Origin: Adiantum capillus-veneris
Lineage: Eukaryota; Streptophyta; Polypodiopsida; Polypodiales; Pteridaceae
DNA length: 64,000 nucleotides
Assembly (NCBI GenBank): GCA_014529385.2
Contig: CM043949.1
Coordinates: forward strand, 110,823,977-110,887,976
Direction of reading: 5' to 3'
The notes beneath the pieces were generated by a model, which ran no database searches, was not told the DNA's origin, and saw only the letters and a program-made list of their open reading frames with translations. The position numbers and the translations under genes are program-made. Of this stretch, positions 10,021 through 20,892 are shown in pieces (positions within the stretch are counted from its first letter, which is position 1; every line of letters begins with the position of its first letter).

Positions 10021-13000
10021 ATGGAGGTCAGTAAGTCACCAACAAAGAAGAAAAGACTGTCCATGAAGGACATCATTGCAGCCAGTGATCCCTATACACT
10101 ACTAGAGGAGACACTCAAGCTAGCTAAGGCCTAGGTTGATGAGACCACTCTAGAAAAGAAAGGAGTGGCAGTATACTAGGGCACTTTCAGAGACCCACAA
10201 GGCAACATAGTGGATATCCCAATGAATCCATGGGAGATGTTTGAATTTGCAAACCGGGAAGAAACCCTCAACCAGCTAGAAAGAGCAAACCTCCATAACT
10301 TCTTCACAGCACCACAAGAAGGTGTGGATGTTCAGAGAGTCTATGAGCTAGTCAGCTCAATTCAAAAAGACGGCAAGGCAGTGATCACGGCCTTGGATAG
10401 CTAGAAGATAGAAACTTTGATCACCCCTCAAACCATAGCAGATGCACTTGGGCTCCACAGTAAGGGAAGCTCAGTTTGGGAAATGGGAGACGAAGTAAAG
10501 GTCTACACCCAAAAGAAGCCTAATCAAACATTTGAAGACCTGGTGGACCCGAGAGCTGCAAAGATATGCAAGCTCTACAACCAATACTTTCATGTTTGCA
10601 GCAAGAGGCCCCAAAAATACACCACTCCTCCTCATATAGAGGCAACAACCTTAACCTGGACATTGAAAAGAATCATGCCCAAAGAAGTGAACTACGCCCA
10701 ATACCTTCATGAACAAGTGGTTGGAATGGGCATGGAACAGCCTAAATACATTGGAGGAGGGCAAACCTTGACAAAGATTGCATATGAAGCCATCAGTGCT
10801 AGAGGACAGTGGCTAGAGCCACCAACATAGAACAAGTGGTTCAATCTAAAGCTAGATACAAAAGATGAGCCAGTAAGTGCAGTGGCTCCACCAGTCACCA
10901 CAAGGCTAAGAAGAAGGTCAGAAACAGTGCCTAAGGAAGAGCTTGTGGAACCACCAAAAAAGAAAGGAAAAGTAGCAATGGCTAGGGAAACAAAATCCAA
11001 GGAAACAGACAACCAAAAAGTCACTTGGATCGAGAGGGTGATAGAGCAATTAAGAGCGTAAAGAGATCTCAAGGGGAATTTTGAAGAGTACTGGGTGCCA
11101 GACCCAACAAAAGTTGGAGGAATCTCCTCTAGACCTCTAGAGGACCAGTTTGATCACTACATTCGAGTGTATGAGGAGATGAAAAGGGTGCTGGAACAAT
11201 GAAACTTAGAGCCTTTCACTATGGAGGAAGTTCAAGACATCAAGAAGAAGCTGAAGGAAATGCTAGAACCTCCAGTGAAGAAGGAACAGGAGGACAATCG
11301 GACGAAAGCTGAAACACCACCACCTTCACCATTAGGCTCTTCCACCCCTCCTCCAAGTCCAAAACCCTCTACACCCAAACCACAATCCCCACCAAGAGCA
11401 ACAGAAGAGGCCACACTTGCACATGGGGATAAGGAGAAAAACGAAAGAAACACATATGAAGACCTCATTCAAGTCGGGTACACAATGGCACATGCTTCGA
11501 CAGTCATTTATGAAACTCCTATTCCTCCATGGGCTGCAAAAGAGGAACATGAGAGACAAGAGTTCTCTATGGTCCAATATAGGGCTGATAAATCTAAAGA
11601 ACCAAAGGCAGATCAAGAATTACAAAGAGTAGCTCTAGAAAGATACTCCCCACAACCTGCCTAGAGTGCCAGGGTTGGTTCACACCCCTCAAGTGCCTAT
11701 ATACATACCATTAGCCAACCCATGGAGAGTACCACCAGTAGAAGTAATGATCAGTACGAGACATTAGGTTCCATTTGTTGGCCCTATCAATAGGCCAACA
11801 ACTAGAAATGGTAGCAGCAAATGAAGATGACATAAGAGCCGCGCCTATCAGATCCTAGACAGAGAGAACGTGGTCTCTTACCATTGCTAAAGAGACAATA
11901 TGCTGCGTACCAGGGATGATAATATGCAAATGGAACATGAAAACATTTAGAGCTTGGTACAAGATACCCACCTAAAAGCTAAAGAAGCAGAAAAGGAGCT
12001 CAAAACTCTCACTACAACACTAAGGGAGATTGAGAGCAAACAAGACACCTTCACACTAGAGATGGTAGAGGTTTCAGGAGTAGTGAAGGCTCTCCAAGAG
12101 GAAAAAGAGAAGGTAGAATATGAGCTAGAGGTAGCAAAAGATGAAGTGCTGGAGTTGAAAGAAAAATTAAAGCTTCAGGATTTGACAATCAAAAGATTAA
12201 GGGCAACACCAAGGGCAGTGCGGGTAGGCGCAAGAGCAGATACTCAAGTTATACAATGATTGGAAGCACAAATCCCAACTTGTAAAAATAATTACAGCTG
12301 GAACAAAGATAGCAAATGCATATGACAGAAGGGTCTCTAGCCACGGAAGAAAGAGTGATAGCCAAACACAAAGCTCTTTAGAAAGAATATGAAGAACTCC
12401 AAAAGAATCTGGAAACACTGCAAGAGACGATGATTGACATGGCAGACAAAGCCTACTAACCAAGATACACTGGCCCAACAACAGATCACAAATTTACAAA
12501 GAGAGATAGCAGAATTAAGGACACAAGAATCAGAACCAGGGCCCAATGGAGTAGGGACAAGCCAGAGATGAGCCAATGGAAATTCTTGAGGGTGTCGAAG
12601 ATGTGCAACACCAAGAAGAACAATTGGAGACAGAGGTAGAAGAAACACAATTATTGACCGCGGAGGAGGAGACACGCCTCCAACTTTTGATAGAAAAGGC
12701 CACAATAGAGGACCACAATGCAGCCTTGGAATGGGAATCAAGAATGCTCCATTCTGTAGGAGTCCAAAGGTTGGCTGCATATGTGCTTAGGGAGGAATGG
12801 ATGCAACCCATGATCCCCATATCCTCTCCTGAAGTATGAAGTGATAATAACAAAGAAGAGAGTCAAAGCAGAAGCTATGGAGCCAATATATGAAAGAGAC
12901 GTCAAGAATACAGAGGATGCAGCAAAAATAGTGGACTCTCAACCAAGATGGAGGAAAGCCTGGCTCATAAAATACCCAAGATTTTTGAAATACTTGGTGG

Positions 13001-13600
13001 AGCCCCCAAAAATCATTCAGGATGACCTCTTATTCTGCCCCCTCCCTCGTATCCTCACTTGGGCAAATATTTTTAGGATCCTAAAGAAACATCCAAACTG
13101 GCTTAACTACCCCTCTATGCCACCACCCAAGGAAGGAGAGAGAAAAAGTGTCTCTTATATGGTGAAAACCCTGAAGGGCACCATTAAGATCTTCAATGGA
13201 CCTCCAAACTTGACGTGTGTAATGATCAAAATTTTGCAAAACCTTGTTGGCTAGCATTGAAATGTTAACACCTTCCAAAGCTACGAGCTCAACACTCCTA
13301 TCAACGAGCGACACTCTCACGGCAATGACATATGATTTGTCAAAACAGTCATCTCCAGAGGTCTTACATTTACTATATCAAAGAATCATGTTTTTGCCCA
13401 ACTATCACATGCAAGATTTTGAGGAAGCTTTCTACATGGGATTCTTTACATATGATAGAAAAATATTTGGCCCAATAGTCCCTTTGGGGAATATAAGGTA
13501 CGAATCATACCTGAAGTTTCTAAAGCCACCACGCTTTCCCATTGACGGCAGGACAGCTTTCATTGAAGTAGAAGAGCAAGACTCGTCATGTCACGGATGA
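10021..13600 (+). pseudogene. Env-position ORF of an LTR retrotransposon, decayed
   Basis: From the ATG at 10021 one phase can be followed to 11664 with stops at about 10132, 10176, 10402-10404, 10828-10830, 11060, 11200 and 11662-11664. After that, pieces lie in other phases (11954-12259, 12576-12839, 12841-13254, 13244-13600). The N-terminus is basic (KSPTKKKRL). A globular part (about 10210-10830) resembles plant-transposon/Athila-like third-ORF proteins. Pro-rich and Lys/Glu-rich coiled-coil segments follow (ETPPPSPLGSS; 11954-12259). No membrane segment or zinc knuckle is seen. A polypurine tract and LTR start lie directly downstream, so this is the last ORF of an element. The family assignment is tentative. 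Confidence 0.6.
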
Positions 13601-13608
13601 CATGGACA

Positions 13609-13622
13609 TGGAGGGGGGGGAG
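13609..13622 (+). other. Polypurine tract
   Basis: A TGGAGGGGGGGGAG run sits immediately before a TGTTGACGG sequence. It lies 8 bp after the stop of the env-position ORF, the expected layout of ORF, polypurine tract and 3' LTR. Confidence 0.75.
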
Positions 13623-13912
13623 TGTTGACGGCAGATCACAAAAGAAGTTTCCCCAATTTGTTGTATCATCAATTTTGAAGCCGAATGATATTTTTTGTAA
13701 TATTTGAGCAGCCATTAGACTTTGTGGGAACAAGCCTCTAGGGAAGAATCGTATATAAGCTAAATTTTGTAACCCTAAGCCTAACTTTTGAATTAATCAA
13801 TTTCGTGTTTCACTCTTTGCTGTGTCTGAGAGAGAGTGAGAGAGAGAGTGTGTGATTTATTCTCTTCCCTACATGCTCTACGGAAGTTTCAGCAAAAGCG
13901 ACACCGTCAATG
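13623..13912 (+). mobile_element. 3' LTR start (right end tentative)
   Basis: The LTR starts TGTTGACGG just after the polypurine tract. TATATAAG at about 13752 is a plausible TATA box. A CCGTCAATG at about 13904-13912 partly mirrors the start and may mark a mutated right terminus, but no second LTR is present to confirm it. Confidence 0.45.
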
Positions 13913-14523
13913 TGTTAGCAATAACAAGGGCTTCCATCAACACCAAGAGTGTGCGATTACAACGACGTCGTGAAGCAAGGTCCTACGAGATTTTGGGTGA
14001 GTTTTGTTGCAAACCGAGTATTCATTTGATGAGTTTTTTATACCTATGAGCTCACGGGGAGTAGAGCTATGCGTTAGGACTATATGCTACAAAAAGTGGT
14101 AACCTGTATTTGGTTGTCTGTCTTTATACGCGATTATCGCAAGAGGTAGTTAGAGGTTGAATATCGAGTCACAATCCATAGGGTATTGATCTCATGATAA
14201 GGAGAATATATCCTGTGAGTTACGTGACATTTTGAATGCATTTTGCCTAGTTTTGGATAGCATGAGAATTGTAGATTGGAATGCTTTCACTAGTGCATAA
14301 GAATGCTTAGACTTGATTTCCTCGATTAGAGATGGTCTTAGAAGTTCCAGAAGGTGGTTGCCACCTATCTTCTTGTTTCCATGCGCCTACGGGTTAAGTT
14401 TCACCCTCGACCGACATAGAGTTTTTGGTTTTGTTCTCGCTATGCTAGCATCCGCTTGTGGCATATCCGCCAACAACCTCACGTAAAGGCTAGGAGAAGG
14501 CCCTTACTGAATGATCCATGTGG
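13913..14523. other. No recognisable feature
   Basis: A short open frame at 13852-14049 shows no known motif. A GTGGTAAC at about 14095 only faintly resembles a primer site. I see nothing else supported here. Confidence 0.5.
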
Positions 14524-15440
14524 CCCATTTTAGCGCATAGTATGGGCCTTGACCGCCTATGCCACTTTGGATGGATGTACAACTTTGCACGGCTGGTGGA
14601 ATGGTACTCATCTCCACCCATGTAAAGTCTCAGAGCCATCCAATATGGTTTGGGCAGTCTCAATCTATACTATGTGCTAAAATGGACCGTTTGGTTCATA
14701 CATTCCATTTTTGCACATAGTATCAGCCTTCATCATCCATACCATATCAGATGGGTATGAAAATTTTCATGGGGAGAAAAATGATACTCGCCCCCACCCC
14801 TACAAAATTTCATAGCCATCCAAACTAGTATGGGTGGTCAAGGCCCATATTATGTGTGCTAGAATGGGTCATACGACCCATTTTAGTACAAGTATGGTTT
14901 GGGACTGCCCACACCATAGGTGGCCACAAGAATTTACATGGGTGGGATTTCCTTCACCCCTAAAAAGTTTCAAATCCATCAAATATGGTATGAGCGGTTA
15001 AAATATGTGCTAAAATGTGTTGTATCAGCCATACAGTCCATTTTAATGCATAGTATGATTCAGGACTGTCCAAACCATAATGGGTGGCTATGACAATTTT
15101 CACGGGTGGGGGTGAGCACCACTTTCTCACCCCTACAAAGTTACACAACAATCCAATATGGTATGGGTAATCAAGGCCCATACTATGCACTAAAATGGGA
15201 CATATGGCTCATATAACCCATTTGAGCGCATAGGATGGGTCGGGATCGCCCAAATTATATTGGATGACCATGAGACTTTGCATGAGTGTATGTGAGCACC
15301 TAGGAATGGTGTTGGACAAAGCAATGGTAGGTTCTGGAGGCAGACGCCCACATGTTATAATTATGGAGAGGGTGGTCGAGGGCCATACTTTGTGCTAAAA
15401 TGAGACATATGGCTTATACAACCCATTTTAGCTCTTCTAT
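14524..15440. repeat. Tandem array of foldback units (period 160-205 bp)
   Basis: A motif like CCCATTTTAGCGCATAGTAT recurs at about 14524, 14703, 14876, 15036, 15216 and 15420. Its reverse complement (ACTATGTGCTAAAATGGG-like) recurs between, at about 14665, 14843, 15002, 15175 and 15381. Inner segments containing GGATGG and CCATCC also pair. Each unit is therefore one long imperfect inverted repeat, repeated head to tail about five times. No coding potential. Short hairpins form where one unit's end meets the next unit's start, for example 15175-15240. Confidence 0.75.
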
Positions 15441-16390
15441 CATGCATTAGGATATGATCATCTGGTATTGTTGGCTCTTTGGCCATGTACATGGGTCTTT
15501 ATATGGTTGTCTATTTTCATCTATATGATTATATTTATGGACATATATGTGGACCTTTATATGGTCATCTACATTGGTATCCTTTATATATGTGGACCTT
15601 TAGCTTTATGTCCATATATGTAGACCTTTTTATGGTCATCTATGTTGGTATCCTTTATAATGGATTATGACCTGCTTGTCTATATAGTTTCTATATGGGT
15701 GTTTATATGGTCCTCTACAAGTGCATCTATGATGTTTTCTCTATGATTATCTAAATAATTGTCTGCATGGACATATACATAGTTAACTATGTAAAGATTG
15801 GTTGTCTATGTGGATCATCAATATGATCAGCTAGTTTCATCAATAGGGTCATCTTCATTGCTATCTTTCTATGATGGATTATGATATCAACGTCTTTATA
15901 GTGGCTCTATGGAAATCTATACTAGCCTCTATATGGTCTTCTACATTGTCATGTACATGGATCAACATATGATTGTCTATAATATGGTTGTCTCTATGAC
16001 TATCTACATGGGAATTTATATAGTCCTCTACATTGGCATCCATTTGGTCATGTTAATATAGTGCTATCCTTTTTCCATAGACCACATGTATATGGTACTC
16101 TATATGGTTAATTCTATGCTAGTCCATATGGTTAGTTCTACGATCTTCTATATAGGCATACATATGGTTATCTATATGGTTGATGGTATGATCCTCTATA
16201 TGGTCATCTATATGGTTTCTTATAGGATTGGTCCAAGCCCTTTTAAATGGTTCTTTGTATGGTTATCTAGATTGTTATCTATATTGTCTTTTAGATTATT
16301 TTCTATACCATCATCTTTATTGTTGCATATATGGTCAACCAAATTGGTGTCTACTTAGGCAACTAGCTCATCATCTATATGGACAACTAG
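15441..16390. repeat. Degenerate minisatellite, TATATGGT(C/T)ATC-like
   Basis: The stretch is dominated by short variants of TATATGGTCATCTA in loose tandem. Frames across it translate into Met/Tyr/Val-rich repeats (for example 16086-16358) that reflect the repeat, not a gene. The period is irregular at about 12-30 bp. Confidence 0.7.
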
Positions 16391-16416
16391 AGTTTCATCA
16401 ACTAAAATTCAAAAAG

Positions 16417-16420
<4 letters not shown>

Positions 16421-16489
<69 letters not shown>

Positions 16490-16495
16490 TCTTTA
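16421..16495. repeat. (CT)n microsatellite
   Basis: An almost uninterrupted CT run of about 75 bp. Frames through it give Leu-Ser or Arg-Glu repeats and are not genes. Confidence 0.98.
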
Positions 16496-16514
16496 TTTCT
16501 ATGACCAGGGGGAT

Positions 16515-16551
16515 CCAAGGGGGGCGGCCATAGCTATCTAGCCCCCCTTGG
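16515..16551. repeat. Perfect 11-bp inverted repeat
   Basis: Arms CCAAGGGGGGC (16515-16525) and GCCCCCCTTGG (16541-16551) are exact reverse complements around a 15-base loop. They sit just after the CT microsatellite in a GC-rich patch. Confidence 0.85.
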
Positions 16552-16559
16552 CCGGGGAC

Positions 16560-16818
16560 TTTAGGGACAATGCCCTCGAAGGTTGGAAATAGATGCATTT
16601 TTGGATATGAATTTGAATATAATTTTAGAAAAAATGATATGATATTTATCATGTGGTGGCGGGACTCTTATATACATTGTATAAGGAGAGAGAGAAAGGG
16701 AGGGAAAAAGAGTCTCAATAATGACAAGGAGTGAAAGAGATTTGATCCAAACATTCTCTGAGTTAGACAAGGTCCAAAAGGTATATGCACGCATGTGGAT
16801 CCATGTTCAATCATCTAT
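16560..16818. other. No recognisable feature
   Basis: AT-rich sequence with short GA-rich patches. No open frame with recognisable motifs. Confidence 0.6.
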
Positions 16819-17173
16819 GTAACTCTCACCAAGTTCCATGTAACTCACCAAGTTGCACAGCATGAAAACAATCAGAGATGTGTCCGTGTAACTCATCAAG
16901 TTACGTGGCCTTCCTATGTGACAATCTCGTTAGATTTTCCATGTAACTCATTGAGTTACGTGGCCTACCTATGTTGGCACTGACACGTTACTTGACGAGC
17001 TACGTGGCAATGCCGCGTGCGCATCTACGTGGGAATAATATGTTGCCTTTGTGGCATGACCACGTCACTCAACGAGTTACCTGGATCCACTTGCCAGTAA
17101 CTTGTTGAGTTTTAGTAGTATGCCACGTGTTGCAAGTTCCTGCTTTGGGTGCGAGGGTAACTCGACAAGTTAG
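16819..17173. repeat. Array of GTAACT...AGTTAC dyads
   Basis: Related palindromic 17-mers occur at 16819, 16840-16856, 16888-16904, 16943-16959 (perfect: GTAACTCATTGAGTTAC), 16986-17004, 17064-17080, 17097-17113 and 17157-17173. Four are followed by ACGTGG or CCTGG. Spacing is irregular at 20-80 bp. Nothing coding is seen. Confidence 0.75.
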
Positions 17174-17682
17174 CTACATTGCGGACGTCACGCTTGGGCA
17201 CGGACTGCAGGAAGTGTGTACACTCTATCTTACATACAACCATCCTCATATGTCTTACAAGGCACATTTTCTTACTTAATGGTGCAATCTTCACATAAAA
17301 AGATTTTGTTTCTCTCAAAGAAATTCAAATATTATCAAGAATAATATTTTAGTGGATCTCATCCAGCATGGTACATACGATTGGTCGTTCTCCCAAGCGA
17401 GGTGCTCCTTGCTTACCCATTCTATGTGTCCCATAAACCATAACTGATGATGACATTTCAAAGTGGAACTTTTGAAGAAGTACTCAATAGAAATGAAAAG
17501 AGATGGAGGTGTCTCTGACTTATCTTGGGGAATCCACATTCTCAAGATTCTTAATTTGGGTCATGGCTTGCATGAGAGAGAATTTGAAAACCAAATTTCT
17601 ACCACATACATTAGCCTAAGACTTAGTTGTTCAAATACTTTTTCATCTCTTACATCACAACTCATGGTGTTAAGCTTCTCCG

Positions 17683-17683
<1 letters not shown>
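17174..17683. other. No recognisable feature
   Basis: A short plus-strand frame (17463-17735) ends in poly-Gly from the G run and shows no known domain. Otherwise non-coding. Confidence 0.6.

Positions 17684-17726
<43 letters not shown>
17684..17726. repeat. Poly-G run, 43 bases
   Basis: Forty-three consecutive G. Runs this long are rare in nuclear DNA. It may be a real G tract with quadruplex potential, or a sequencing or assembly artefact. Confidence 0.95.
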
Positions 17727-17727
<1 letters not shown>

Positions 17728-18339
17728 CACTGTAGGTAAAACCTATATATCGTGTGCATTAAAGAACTATTTATAAAACCTCTTAGCTATGAATTTCTCA
17801 CCAATAAAAGGGACCTTTTTCCTATTCAATATGTGAATTTCTCCTTCAAGATCAATTTTTCAACACCCTTCTGTATGTGAAAATGTGAGAAAATATAGAG
17901 AATAAATAAATCCCTACTATTGAATCCATATGATATGCATTTTTTAATGTATTGACCCCTTCAAGAAAATGCTCATCTTTTACAAAGAAACCCATACACC
18001 GAGCGAAAAAATCCGAGTGCAAAATATTTTTGTGGAAAGGTAAAGAGAATTGTAACACAAGAATCTTTTTTGTATTAAGCCTTGCCATAATCTCAAGCGC
18101 ATATAGTCCAACAAAATGGTCAATCAATAGAAGGTGATCATTGCAACAATACAAATTCCTAATTGATTAAGTAACATAAGCTATCAAAACAATGTAAGTA
18201 TAATAGGCACCCATCCTATAATGGCAATTGCAGGGAATTAAAAAAAAAGGTCAATCCATAGAGGACCATAAACCTTAGCTCAAAAAGCCAATGACATGTC
18301 GAAACTTTGGCCCCACAAAATCCCTATAACAACTCTACT
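17727..18339. other. No recognisable feature
   Basis: AT-rich. Frames on either strand (for example 17852-18154 minus) show no motif I recognise. Confidence 0.6.
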
Positions 18340-18623
18340 TTTGTCAATGTTGCTTGATACACAAACTTATGAGCTATAGAGTCCAACCCAAGGACTCACA
18401 AATACACAAAATACATGTGTTTGCAAGGCACGTATGTGAGGCCCTTGTTGTCTCTTTTTTGGAAATCCTCACAAGTACACCAAGGGAATTCTGCAATGGT
18501 CACGACATAAGTAGCCCCCTTTTGAGAAAACCTAGGAGTGCTAACATGAAAAACATGCAGCACATTAGGTACCAATATAAGCTCTGTCACTAGTTGTGCT
18601 TGCATGAAAAACATGAGACACAT
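18340..18623 (-). pseudogene. SWIM-type zinc-finger remnant
   Basis: On the minus strand a frame reads FPWCTCEDFQKRDNKG...VPCKHMYFVYL, with CTC encoded near 18475-18485 and CKH near 18405-18425. This is the C-x-C...C-x-H layout of a SWIM zinc finger. The finger occurs in plant MULE/FAR1-type transposase proteins and in some ubiquitin-ligase-like proteins. After a stop the same phase continues VLGLDSIAHKFVYQATLTKVEL, a plausible continuation of the domain. Only this domain is visible; upstream sequence is scrambled by a short local duplication. Whether it came from a gene or a transposon cannot be told. Confidence 0.55.
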
Positions 18624-18646
18624 TAGGTACCAATATAAGCTCTCTC
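18545..18646. repeat. Local direct duplication, period 58 bp
   Basis: A 44-bp segment beginning CATGAAAAACATG at 18545 recurs at 18603 with minor changes. It lies within the upstream part of the SWIM remnant frame. Confidence 0.8.
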
Positions 18647-18649
18647 ATT

Positions 18650-19268
18650 GAAGTTTTTGGTTAATTTCGACCTCCATCTAACATGATTTCCACCCCTAAA
18701 TATATCTTGGAAAGAAGTAGGCAGTGTTCTACATTGCCAACTAGGGTAGAGGTTCTGATGTGCCGCTGCATTGTCACCTTGTAGCACAAATCCGTTTTTT
18801 CACAGCATCTCAACCTCACATGAAAGCAGACATGTTTCTTCTTCCACAACTCACATCCCCAGGGCTGGCCCAGGAGATCCAATAATCATCTCATCAATAT
18901 TCCATGCATGAGTGTTACTGTCGTTGCAAAACCATACAAACCCCTTCACAATTCCTCCTGGTTTGGCACCCACAACATGATATTTTCTCCTCCCCCAAAA
19001 GCAAGGGGAAAGAACACCATTATGCACGTTATCTAACTTTTAGTTTATGAACCTACCGCAACTTAATTTCTCTTTTGGAACAATACCAAAACACGTCATT
19101 TTTTTGCTAGGCTCTCTCTACCAAATTGCCCAAACTGTCCGAGGCACCTTCTTCTCTGGCCAAATACTAGGAGTGGTGGAAGCATTTTGATTGCTATTGG
19201 TGTAGTGACAATAATAAACTCTGGTTGATCAACCGCACCACTCCTATATTGCAACTAGCATAGAGTCT
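18650..19268. other. Flank of the minus-strand LARD-like element, no gene seen
   Basis: Non-coding sequence that ends in a short (GT)n tract. By the target-site evidence it was originally contiguous with the sequence at 54242. Confidence 0.5.
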
Positions 19269-19281
19269 GTGTGTGTGTGTG
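19269..19281. repeat. (GT)n insertion target, left side, with target duplication GTGTG
   Basis: The last five bases before the element end (19277-19281) read GTGTG, identical to 54242-54246 beyond the other end. The target was a GT microsatellite, so the duplication is suggestive rather than unique. Confidence 0.65.
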
Positions 19282-20050
19282 TGTGAGATCACCAACCCGC
19301 CAATACCAAGATCGGGATGGGATCCTTGACATGTCTCTAGGTTTGATAAAAATCAGAGTCTCTAAACAAGAAAAATCCAAGGAATAGACCTTTACCATTG
19401 ACAATGGCTTGGGGCTATAGCCGTAGAAGAAGACCTAGTCCTGTCTCGCAGCGGAAATGGGACAACGCATTAAAAGTCCAAAAAAACTATTTTGGCCCTA
19501 TAACTGCCACAAATTGGGCAAAGGTATCCTCAACCAACGCTTTTTACCCCCTAACATATGTGAGGGCACAGCCGCTGGTGGACTCCTCTTCCAAGTGAAG
19601 AAGTTTTCTAAATGTTTTAGTGCGTAGGGATGGATAGTTACCTGACTAATCAGGTCCACCCTTCCATGATTGACAACCTTAGTCAATCCCCCATACCACC
19701 CTGCACTCACACATGAATCTTTTGTTTTCTAATTACTATCACATTGTTTTAACATTTAAAATAATGGTTTCTTTTAACGTTCCGTCACAATAATTCCTTC
19801 AATCAAGCATTAAAGATAGTATTGAAAAGAATTCTTTTAACAAACAAACATCTTAAAACTTAAGACATGGTACTATCAATCAAAATATTGTCCATAATAA
19901 CCATGACCAGTACTCTTCTTGTCTCAAGATCACCTAAGGGTGAAAAAACGGCACCCATTTCTTAGTCACAATCCGGAGTGGATAAACACCCACCGAAGGT
20001 TCCGGGTGCCCATACACCAAACGAGTTGCCCATACAACCGGGCGTCTCCC
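19282..20050 (-). mobile_element. 3' LTR remnant of the minus LARD (last part only)
   Basis: This is homologous to the final part of the plus-strand LTRs (compare 37600-38362). It starts abruptly where the gag reading frame runs into a GTTTTTATCCTAGGGG-type LTR sequence. The first 3.5 kb or so of the LTR and the 3' internal region are missing, consistent with a single deletion between gag and the LTR. Confidence 0.8.
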
Positions 20051-20892
20051 CTAGGATAAAAACGCTTCTCCCATGATTGCATAAGATCTGGCTCCTCTTG
20101 CTCTTCCTCTACCTCGTCCTCCATATCTACCTCTTCTTAGATTATCTCCTTGATTTTGAGGAATGGATCTGGCAATAGTTCGAGGGTTTTGCTCTTCTTG
20201 ACAGTTATTTCTATAGTGCCCCATTTGATTGCATCCATAGCACCTAACGTTTGGGAAGGTCTTCTCCAAGTTCATTGCTGTAGCTACTCCACGTTGTTGA
20301 TATCCTTGGTTGAAAGTTCCTCTGGCTCTTCCCCTAAAGTTATTAATTCCATTAAAGTTCCTTGTAGAGTTGGTTCCTTCGGCTGCAAGAGGCTTAGCTC
20401 TGAGAAGGGCGTCCTGAATTCATGTAGGCCTCATGGCTTCGAGACATGTACTTAAAGGTTTATTGAGGCCTTGACAGAAGCAAGCAATCTACTGCTCCAT
20501 TGTCATCTGGGGAGCATAGCGTTGTAAGGACACAAACTTGGTATAGTACTCTTCTAGTGAAAGTCCTAGCTGACGTAGACCAAAGAATTTGTTCATCTTG
20601 ATAGGGAGATAGCGTTCTTTGATTTCCTGCTTCATTTTCTCCCAAGATGGACTACTCGTGGGATTATCTCTACAGTGTTGCTTCCACCAAAGTTTGGCAT
20701 CTCCGGTGAGATGGAACATACCCAACATTGTTTGGTTTTCTTGAGCACTTCCTGCAGTTTTAAAATAGTTGTTCATAGCATCTACCATGCTTCGGCATCT
20801 CGCTCTAAATTGGGTCCCTCCCCCTTGAAAGTAGGGAGTTGAACTTGCTTTAGTAGTAATTTTTTTCTCTTGAGCAACAATGTAAAGGCTAT
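20051..20892 (-). pseudogene. LARD Gag, minus copy (most complete)
   Basis: From just after a TAA at 20893-20895, the frame reads through VQLPTFKGEGPNLERD, then after a 1-base loss near 20790 through MVDAMNNYFKTAG, FHLTGDAKLWWKQH and WEKMKQEIKERYLP. These are the classic blocks of the plant retrotransposon Gag capsid domain. A stop (TAG) follows MTMEQ near 20489, then the same phase continues to an intact CX2CX4HX4C knuckle (CYGCNQMGHYRNNC, about 20205-20250) and an Arg/Gly-rich tail. No in-frame ATG precedes the capsid blocks within the internal region. The 3' end is a deletion junction (GEAFLS). Confidence 0.8.

Noticed and set aside
10021..13600. True envelope glycoprotein (endogenous retrovirus)
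   Set aside because: Only the position is env-like. No signal peptide, cleavage site or membrane segment is visible; coiled-coil and Pro-rich regions dominate.
14085..14110. Primer-binding-site-like GTGGTAAC after the TGTTGACGG LTR
   Set aside because: Only about five bases match, and the LTR follows a polypurine tract, so it is a 3' LTR that needs no primer site.
16086..16358. Hydrophobic Met/Tyr/Val-rich ORF as a membrane protein
   Set aside because: The residues follow the TATATGG minisatellite; the pattern is repeat-derived.
19398..19710. Small ORFs of 60-70 codons at the LARD LTR end (also at 21833, 37939, 44180, 50294)
   Set aside because: They are frames across a conserved LTR segment, present in both orientations, without domain features. 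They recur because the LTR recurs.
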